A stretch of DNA of 11,736 nt from Coemansia sp. RSA 922. Lineage: Eukaryota > Kickxellomycota > Kickxellomycetes > Kickxellales > Kickxellaceae. Position 1 is the stretch's first letter; the number at the start of each line of letters is the position of its first letter. The stretch covers positions 1-11,736 of the forward strand of contig JANBQS010000800.1 in NCBI GenBank assembly GCA_027577415.1. Direction: 5' to 3'. The position numbers and the translations under genes were made by a program. Below are positions 7,360-11,736 of the stretch, one piece after another. The notes beneath the pieces were generated by a model. That model worked only from the letters and a program-made list of their open reading frames with translations, was not told the DNA's origin and searched no databases.

Positions 7360-8196
7360 ATGTGCCCGCTAGCCACGTCCTACCCGCTTTCTGCCAACCA
7401 GGCCCACTTCTTTGCAGTGCATACATCCAATGCCTGCTTTGGCTCATTTATGCCCATGCCCGACTGCACATCGATCGACCCGGCATTTTTTCAAGATCTG
7501 GCCAACTTGCAAGCCAAGGACGATCTGAGCGAGCTTGCCTATCTATTTGATGCGACGCTGCTTGCATTTCCTTCCGCGTCTCCGGCTTTTATGCCACCCA
7601 CAGTGGAAATGGCGCGCACTGTCTCACCAGCCGATTTGCAGCCGCATTCTGCTTCGCACCACTCAGGGCTTTCGTTAGTCGAGCTAAATCCTTCGCCAGA
7701 TAGCCTACACATGCTGCAGGCTGTGCTTCAACCCGATTTACTCCAAACCACCGCCTACAGTAACAGGCGACGCCCGTCGTGTGTAGCCGTTCTTCGCCTG
7801 CGTCGCAATGCAGTGTTTGTGCCGCGCATAATCTCCGATGCCATATCGGAGCAGGCAACGATGACTCCTGTGCTTGACAAGGCTGTCAATTGCCAACTAC
7901 CCACACCTCTACCCCAGATAAGTAAGCACAAGAGTGACATTGCGGAGCACAGCTCAGCTGCGGCGGACAAGAAGAGCCCAAAGGGATACTCCACTCGCGT
8001 CAACAATGTACTCGAGGACTGGGCGGCAAACAACCGGACTAATCCCTATCCATCCCTGCAAGACAAACTGAAGCTCATGAGGGAAACGGGGCTAACGAAA
8101 ATGCAGCTGAAAAATTGGTTTTGCAACGTCCGCCGCCGCAAGCTGCCTGGTACAATACGCCGCCCAAAAAAGGACATTGGAGCTCTAAATAGATGA
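7360..8196 (+). CDS. TALE-class homeodomain transcription factor
   Basis: This 278-residue protein has a C-terminal homeodomain at about residues 204-264. It contains the three-residue TALE loop extension (NRTNPYPS, with Pro-Tyr-Pro at 229-231) and the recognition helix NWFCNVRRRK. Trp253, Phe254 and Asn256 are the invariant W48, F49 and N51. Residue 50, a main specificity position, is Cys, where fungal TALE proteins usually have Ile. The first 200 residues are rich in Ser, Pro, Ala and Leu with acidic/hydrophobic patches (for example DLANLQAKDDLSELAYLFDA) that could activate transcription. A basic tail (RRPKK) may add nuclear targeting. Fungal TALE proteins include Cup9/Tos8-type repressors and HD1 mating-type proteins; I cannot assign it to either. 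The start has A at -3 and the gene is intronless. Its stop is 43 bp from that of the convergent phosphatase gene. Confidence 0.88.
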   Translation: MCPLATSYPLSANQAHFFAVHTSNACFGSFMPMPDCTSIDPAFFQDLANLQAKDDLSELAYLFDATLLAFPSASPAFMPPTVEMARTVSPADLQPHSASHHSGLSLVELNPSPDSLHMLQAVLQPDLLQTTAYSNRRRPSCVAVLRLRRNAVFVPRIISDAISEQATMTPVLDKAVNCQLPTPLPQISKHKSDIAEHSSAAADKKSPKGYSTRVNNVLEDWAANNRTNPYPSLQDKLKLMRETGLTKMQLKNWFCNVRRRKLPGTIRRPKKDIGALNR

Positions 8197-8239
8197 ATTA
8201 TTTATTATTATTATTAAATTGCTATTAGTGCACTATACT
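8197..8239. other. Compact convergent 3' ends with ATT repeats
   Basis: Only 43 bp separate the homeodomain stop (8194-8196) from the phosphatase stop (8240-8242). The gap holds a run of ATT triplets (about 8203-8215). Read on the minus strand it includes AATAAA-like bases (from TTTATT, 8201-8206). The 3' ends of the two mRNAs probably overlap. Confidence 0.6.
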
Positions 8240-9859
8240 CTAGTGGCTGTGGCCGCCCAGGTAGTGGAGCGGGTGGTAGCTATCAAGTTTGGCATGGTAA
8301 GCGGCAGCAGCAGCAGCCGACCCAGAGCTGTGCTTGTCAGCACTGCGCCGAGTGACAATGGAAGGAGGCTCGCGAGCCCACTCGAAGCCAGGCTGCTCTG
8401 TGAGCTGATTAGACAGGCGCTTGGTAACGGGCGCAAGGTCAACCTGCAGGTAATCTCTGAGGAACTCGCCCACCTGTGTGTTCTCGTAGTTTCCGCGCAG
8501 CTTCTCTGTGCCGCGACCGTAGGCGTACAAACCCACATCAACAGCGCTGTGACCGTCAGTAGACCAACTAATACGCGCAAGACGAGACACGATAAGACCC
8601 ACAGCAAGCTTGCACTTGGTCGAACCGCTAGCAGTAGCACGTACCACGCTGGCAACATCAGCGTCAGTGACGTTGGAGACACCCAAATACGAAGGAATAA
8701 CAGTTTTGCGGATAAAGCTCTCGCGCTCATCGACAGCAACCTTGGCAAGCTCGCGGCAGATAACCTCGGAAGACTTTTTGACAGGCTTTAGGTACTTTGG
8801 ATACCACACATAATCGTGCTCCATACCAAGTGACAGGCCGCCAGTTTCGTGGTCAGAGGTGCCAATCATCGCCGTATCGCGATTCTTGTTGACAAAACGG
8901 CGAACAGCGGCCACGGTCTCCCAGTACTGGACAATATCGCGCAGATGCGCTGCGGGGTCGTTGTCGTGACCCGCATGGTCAATACGAGCACCCTCAATCA
9001 TGATGAAGAAGCCTTGGTCCGAGTGCTTTGTGTTCTCGCTCAGAATCTCTAGCGCCTTGACCGTCATCTCGGCCAAAGAGGGCTCAAGAGCTGGGTTGCG
9101 GTCGATTTCGTACGACATGTGGCTTGAAGTGAACAGACCGATCGTAGGAAGCTTGGTCTTGGGCTTGAGTGCGTCGAATGCCGCGCGGGACTCAAATGCA
9201 GAGTAGCCGTTATTCTTGGCCAACGCCCACACGTCAAGATCGTCAGTGCGACAGCTGCCCTTGGTGGTGTTGGGCAAGAAGTGGCACGAGCCACCGCCGA
9301 GTATCAGATCGACCTTGTTGCCGATAGTGTTATTTCCAACTAGCTGCTGAGCAATAAGCCCCTCCATATCGCGATGAACAACGTGTGCAGCAAACGAAGC
9401 CGGCGTAGCGTGGGTGATACGAGATGTAGAGACCAGCGCAGTTGTGTATCCCTTGATCTTTGCGGCCTCCAGAACCGTTCCACAGGGCTTTTCGTTAGGA
9501 GTTACGCCAATGGCGCCGTTGTAGCTCTTCTTGCCACAGCTAAAAACCGTTGCGCCGGCAGCCGAGTCGGTGACCAGCGAGTCCGACGACTTTGTGCGTG
9601 AAGTGCCAACAAGAAGTTCGTCGAGGGCGCTGAGCCACTCGTACGGCTTGCCCTCCATCTGCTGGACGTAATCGCGGGCCATAGTCTCGGATGCTATGCC
9701 AAACCCGTCCGAGACCATCATGATCAGGTTTCTCTTCCGAGCTAGGGACTTGCTGCTGCATTTAGACGACGAAGCGGCGGTATCCTTCACCTCGGGCTGT
9801 GGTGCGGCGCAAGCACCGGCAATAACCAATGCGAGAGCAGATAGTACAGACACCTTCAT
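8240..9859 (-). CDS. Secreted alkaline phosphatase (Zn/Mg metalloenzyme)
   Basis: This 539-residue protein belongs to the alkaline phosphatase superfamily and hydrolyses phosphomonoesters through a phosphoserine intermediate. The nucleophile is Ser99 in VTDSAAGATV. Predicted ligands, by comparison with the E. coli enzyme, are D294, H298 and H437 (first zinc), D51, D336 and H337 (second zinc), and D51, T152 and E289 (magnesium). R163 is in the phosphate-binding position. His295 and His150 lie where E. coli has Lys328 and Asp153, as in eukaryotic high-pH enzymes. Residues 1-19 form a signal peptide (MKVSVLSALALVIAGACAA), unlike yeast Pho8, which has a cytosolic tail and internal anchor, so secretion or the cell wall is more likely than the vacuole. 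A Ser/Ala-rich tail ends in HSH. The gene is intronless. Its promoter holds a CACGTG box and E2F-like sites. Confidence 0.95.
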   Translation of the reverse strand: MKVSVLSALALVIAGACAAPQPEVKDTAASSSKCSSKSLARKRNLIMMVSDGFGIASETMARDYVQQMEGKPYEWLSALDELLVGTSRTKSSDSLVTDSAAGATVFSCGKKSYNGAIGVTPNEKPCGTVLEAAKIKGYTTALVSTSRITHATPASFAAHVVHRDMEGLIAQQLVGNNTIGNKVDLILGGGSCHFLPNTTKGSCRTDDLDVWALAKNNGYSAFESRAAFDALKPKTKLPTIGLFTSSHMSYEIDRNPALEPSLAEMTVKALEILSENTKHSDQGFFIMIEGARIDHAGHDNDPAAHLRDIVQYWETVAAVRRFVNKNRDTAMIGTSDHETGGLSLGMEHDYVWYPKYLKPVKKSSEVICRELAKVAVDERESFIRKTVIPSYLGVSNVTDADVASVVRATASGSTKCKLAVGLIVSRLARISWSTDGHSAVDVGLYAYGRGTEKLRGNYENTQVGEFLRDYLQVDLAPVTKRLSNQLTEQPGFEWAREPPSIVTRRSADKHSSGSAAAAAAYHAKLDSYHPLHYLGGHSH

Positions 9860-9967
9860 TTTTTAGTAGTAGCAAGAAAATATTAGAGGGGTTGGTTAAG
9901 AGATCTTGTCAGAATTTGGTCGCCTTGACTTGGCTCGTTTTAAATAGAAATCCTGGGCGAGCAACAG

Positions 9968-9975
9968 TTTGGCGC
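9968..9975 (+). promoter_or_regulatory. E2F-like site (TTTGGCGC), proximal
   Basis: TTTGGCGC matches the E2F consensus TTTSGCGC about 110 bp upstream of the alkaline phosphatase ATG. A second match lies about 90 bp further out. Binding is inferred from sequence only. Confidence 0.3.
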
Positions 9976-10058
9976 ACATAAAGCATGTCTACACAGCACA
10001 GCAAAAACCCGCACCATATCGTGTAGACCGTTGCTGCTTATTATTGCCTGATTCCTTT

Positions 10059-10076
10059 TTTCGCGCCAAACACGTG
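10059..10076 (+). promoter_or_regulatory. E2F/SBF-like site next to a CACGTG E-box
   Basis: TTTCGCGCCAAA (10059-10070) is a near-symmetric E2F site that also contains the SBF-type core CGCGAAA on the minus strand. CACGTG (10071-10076) adjoins it directly. CACGTG is the core bound by Pho4-type bHLH factors in phosphate-starvation control. The pair lies about 200-215 bp upstream of the alkaline phosphatase start, a plausible position for regulation. Confidence 0.4.
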
Positions 10077-10565
10077 CCAGAGACCGCTCAATAGCCTTCC
10101 CTTGACATGGGAATTACTGCAAGTGCAGGATATATCAAGTATGTCTGTGCTTTGACAAAGCAGACGATCGGCCTGGAGAAGAGTATAAGAAGAACCAAAT
10201 GGAAGCATTTTTGCAGAAAGTAAATATCATTTACAACAAGAACGAATCAGCGCGTGGCGATTACCAAAAGGCATGCGTCCAAATTCCCAGCAAAAACTGG
10301 CGAGCTACACGTTAGGCAATATCTTCCTTCTATTCCAGCTGTTAAGTACAAAGGGTGATCTACGGCGATGCACGCCTGCCGAGCTCCATGACATGACCAT
10401 GTAGTCGACTTGCCTTGAAAACGTGGGCCAGACCAGTAGCCGCTCTGGCATTGATCGACACGGAGAGTTATAAGCTATATTCTTTTTTTTTTTTTTTGAT
10501 GAACCGATCTCTTAAAAGGTACATATTCAAAGTTCTAGAAACCCACTCGCGCTGTAGCTTCGTAG

Positions 10566-10571
10566 CACGTG
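10566..10571 (+). promoter_or_regulatory. Distal CACGTG E-box (within GCACGTGC)
   Basis: This is a perfect palindromic E-box inside an 8-bp palindrome (10565-10572). It lies about 700 bp upstream of the alkaline phosphatase ATG, so its target is uncertain; it is also upstream of the second tRNA and ISD11. Confidence 0.25.
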
Positions 10572-10733
10572 CAGCCCACCTCTCCCTACAAGGTTGGATT
10601 GCTGCATGTGTTAATTCCGGCCTTTATCTCTAATCGTCTGAGCATTTCGTAATTAATTACAGGAACAGATGACCACTGTCCAAGACACGCTATGACACAT
10701 ATGTTATATTTTATAAACAACTACTAAGAAAAT

Positions 10734-11002
10734 GACACGGCACACTGGTAGCAGTCGAGAAAACTTGGTAATAAAAAGTCAATAAGTATAAATAAATAGT
10801 CGTTTGTAAATAGCATCAAAAACCAGGTTCAAAATAAGTTATATTCCAGTCGTTTGTTTTGCTAAAAAAAAAAAAGGTAACAAGCAAGTCAATCAGGTTC
10901 CTCTCGTTTAGTCTCTTGCAGGTCGGCGCAGAAATTACTTCCGGCAGCCTTCTTAGGCGCTGTTCCTCAGCTCGACATTGATCAGTGAGGAGTTTTATCA
11001 TA
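10734..11002. mobile_element. 269-bp insertion candidate upstream of tRNA-iMet copy 2
   Basis: This block splits a region that is continuous in copy 1. It is bounded by a perfect 5-bp direct repeat, AAAAT (10729-10733 and 11003-11007), of which copy 1 has one. Its right edge is 32 bp upstream of the tRNA. A shift of the boundaries gives ends TGA and TCA (10733 and 11000), as in LTRs, with an imperfect target repeat. It contains a TATA-like stretch (GTATAAATAAATAG, about 10788-10800) and an A12 run (10864-10875), with no coding potential. Size, 5-bp repeat and tRNA-proximal position resemble a solo LTR of a Ty1- or Ty3-type element, but I do not recognise the sequence. Confidence 0.4.
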
Positions 11003-11034
11003 AAAATAAGTTGGTGCTTTAGCACGAATAGAAA

Positions 11035-11106
11035 AGCACCTTGGCGCAGAGGAAGCGCGCAGGGCTCATAACCCTGAGGTCCCTCGATCGAAACGAGGAG
11101 GTGCTA
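11035..11106 (+). tRNA. Initiator tRNA-Met (CAT), copy 2, with T33
   Basis: This is a 72-base cloverleaf identical to copy 1 except for T at position 33, the base before the CAT anticodon. It has the same A1-T72 pair, GGG/CCC anticodon stem base and A54-containing T loop that mark a eukaryotic initiator. The internal A box (TGGCGCAGAGG) and B-box-like ATCGAAAC are intact. It ends 128 bp before the ISD11 ATG on the same strand. Confidence 0.95.
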
Positions 11107-11111
11107 ATTTC

Positions 11112-11117
11112 TTTTTT
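11112..11117 (+). terminator. RNA polymerase III T-run terminator of tRNA-iMet copy 2
   Basis: A T6 run begins 6 bases after the tRNA 3' end, equivalent to the T7 run of copy 1. It separates polymerase III transcription from the ISD11 promoter immediately downstream. Confidence 0.8.
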
Positions 11118-11234
11118 ATTTGTCGAGGTTTTTTGCCTTTGTCCACTAAAGGAGCGATTGATATCCAATGATCGAGTAGGATGCTCTTTTCTTCTTCTTT
11201 TCTCATTTTTATACTTTTTTTTTGTTCAATCACA

Positions 11235-11540
11235 ATGAGCACGGGACGCAGCGAACTCCTTGGGCTGTATCGCAGGTCGCTTCGGGCGGCACAGACGTTT
11301 GATACATACAACTTTCGGGCGTACTTTTACCGGCGGACTCGCGACCGGTTCCGCGAAGTTGCAAACAGGGCAGTTGCTGGGGACACGCAGGGACTGGAGC
11401 AGGGCGTCCAAGAGGCAAGGTCTGAGCTGTCTGTAATGCAAAGGCAGGGAGCACTAAACAGTATGTTTGCGCACAAACACACGGTGTTGGAGGCATCTCA
11501 AGGCAAGGTGGGCGGACATCGGCGGCGCACCGGCGAGTAG
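11235..11540 (+). CDS. ISD11: Isd11/LYRM4-type LYR protein, Fe-S cluster assembly
   Basis: This 101-residue basic protein carries the LYR motif at residues 11-13 (LLGLYRRSLR). It is followed by the Isd11-specific YNFRAYFYRRTRDRFRE (about 23-39), close to YNFREYF in yeast Isd11, and by a second helix (EARSELSVMQRQGALNSMF). Isd11 binds the cysteine desulfurase Nfs1 with acyl carrier protein in the mitochondrial matrix and stabilises it for sulfur transfer to the Isu scaffold. Length fits the family (about 90-100). The frame is open to an earlier ATG at 11181, but that extension is translated pyrimidine-rich leader (LFSSSFLIFILFF), and the ATG at 11235 has A at -3. The gene is intronless. It follows tRNA-iMet by 128 bp and converges with the gene at the right edge. 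Confidence 0.9.
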   Translation: MSTGRSELLGLYRRSLRAAQTFDTYNFRAYFYRRTRDRFREVANRAVAGDTQGLEQGVQEARSELSVMQRQGALNSMFAHKHTVLEASQGKVGGHRRRTGE

Positions 11541-11605
11541 ATATAAAAGAGTTTGAATAGGCAGAACATTTTGTTGAAAAAATATAGCACTTCACTTGGA
11601 TATGC

Positions 11606-11630
11606 CATGTCATGTCGTGTCATGTCGTCA
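11606..11630. repeat. Pentanucleotide tandem repeat
   Basis: Five 5-base units (CATGT, CATGT, CGTGT, CATGT, CGTCA) run in tandem with one or two changes each. The repeat overlaps the stop codon of the partial minus-strand gene at the right edge. Confidence 0.6.
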
Positions 11631-11736
11631 TTAGCAGCAATATGGCAGCCAGTACAGCCAGGAGCAACAGCAGTGCGGCAGGGTCAGTGAGTAGATAGTG
11701 AGCAGTACCCGCTGCGCGATCTGCGACAAAACCTAG
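11620..11736 (-). CDS. C-terminal end of a possible tail-anchored membrane protein (partial)
   Basis: Read from the right edge, the minus strand is open for 38 codons and stops with TGA at 11622-11620. It begins LGFVADRAAGTAHYLLTD and then has a hydrophobic stretch (PAALLLLLAVLAAILLL) of about 17-18 residues ending Met-Thr-Thr. One membrane helix with only three residues after it is the layout of a tail-anchored protein such as a SNARE or an ER or mitochondrial outer-membrane protein. I do not recognise the family. The rest of the gene lies beyond the window. The stop is 79 bp from that of the convergent ISD11 gene, a spacing that fits the compact gene layout. The open frame is short, so chance remains possible. 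Confidence 0.4.
   Translation of the reverse strand, partial: LGFVADRAAGTAHYLLTDPAALLLLLAVLAAILLLMTT

Larger units (their letters stand above)
9860..10651. other. Intergenic region upstream of alkaline phosphatase
   Basis: The proximal 100 bp hold a TATA-like element (CTATTTAAAA on the minus strand, about 9941-9950). Beyond it are the E2F-like and E-box sites, an 8-bp inverted repeat (GTCTACAC 9987-9994, GTGTAGAC 10021-10028), a 15-base T run (10483-10497) and a second CACGTG at 10566-10571. An open frame on the plus strand (10106-10315) translates into protein-like sequence but has no start codon or known match. I see no supported gene. Confidence 0.5.
10652..11136 (+). repeat. Inverted duplication, copy 2 (contains tRNA-iMet)
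   Basis: This is the reverse-orientation partner of 1499-1865, with the same order of blocks: C (10652-10705), B (10701-10733), then A (11003-11136) with the tRNA. Blocks B and C are contiguous here, whereas copy 1 has 150 extra bases. Blocks B and A are separated here by 269 bases (10734-11002) that copy 1 lacks. Both flanks of the tRNA are conserved, including a 22-base identical stretch upstream (about 11003-11024). Confidence 0.85.

Noticed and set aside
8219..8791. 190-codon plus-strand frame opposite the phosphatase
   Set aside because: It is the antisense shadow of a strongly supported enzyme; no motif of its own.
10107..10404. Spliced small gene using ATG 10107 and donor GTATGT at 10139
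   Set aside because: The good acceptor TTTTTGCAG at 10216 puts exon 2 out of frame with an immediate stop, and other acceptors are weak.
10483..10497. T15 run as a polymerase III terminator
   Set aside because: No tRNA, B box or convincing structured RNA lies upstream; treated as a homopolymer tract.
11003..11030. GTGCTTTAGCAC hairpin upstream of tRNA-iMet copy 2 as a remnant of a tandem tRNA
   Set aside because: It resembles acceptor-stem bases, but only about 12 bases match and no other arm is visible.
11181..11234. Hydrophobic N-terminal extension of Isd11
   Set aside because: It is an artefact of reading the pyrimidine-rich leader; homologues begin just before the LYR motif.

Overview
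This window looks like fungal nuclear DNA. The genes are short and mostly intronless. The two introns I can model are small and begin with GTATGT, the usual fungal donor. The encoded proteins are eukaryotic types: a Ymc1-like mitochondrial carrier, F1 ATP synthase epsilon, a eukaryotic cytosolic-type cysteinyl-tRNA synthetase, a TALE homeodomain protein, a signal-peptide alkaline phosphatase and an Isd11 LYR protein. A non-yeast, possibly early-diverging fungus is my guess, but the sequence does not settle the lineage.

Layout. Positions 1-618 hold no gene I can support. A 60-residue secreted peptide lies on the minus strand (619-801). A possible small RNA unit with a TATA box, two hairpins and a T-tract follows (1143-1334). 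Next comes an initiator tRNA-Met on the minus strand (1530-1601). Three minus-strand genes for mitochondrial or translation functions follow in a row: a Ymc1-like carrier (1970-2881), two-exon ATP synthase epsilon (3251-3690), and two-exon cysteinyl-tRNA synthetase (3843-6400 including an N-terminal extension). A 959-bp divergent promoter region separates the synthetase from a plus-strand TALE homeodomain gene (7360-8196). That gene converges, with a 43-bp gap, on a minus-strand secreted alkaline phosphatase (8240-9859). After a long intergenic region comes a second initiator tRNA-Met on the plus strand (11035-11106), then ISD11 (11235-11540). At the right edge is the C-terminus of a minus-strand protein ending in a membrane segment (11620-11736).

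The most notable structure is a long-range inverted duplication. The tRNA-iMet gene and its flanks at 1499-1865 reappear in reverse orientation at 10652-11136. Five genes, from the carrier to the phosphatase, lie between the copies. Each copy carries a different extra block bounded by a 5-bp direct repeat (AACAT around 1662-1811; AAAAT around 10734-11002), so each block looks like an insertion, or its absence from the other copy like a deletion. The two tRNAs differ at one base, position 33 next to the anticodon.

Functionally, at least three genes are mitochondrial (carrier, ATP synthase epsilon, Isd11). The synthetase has two in-frame start codons, and the longer form adds a sequence resembling a mitochondrial presequence, which suggests one gene serving both cytosol and mitochondria. 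The homeodomain and phosphatase genes show no obvious link to this theme. I found no clear new multi-gene system.
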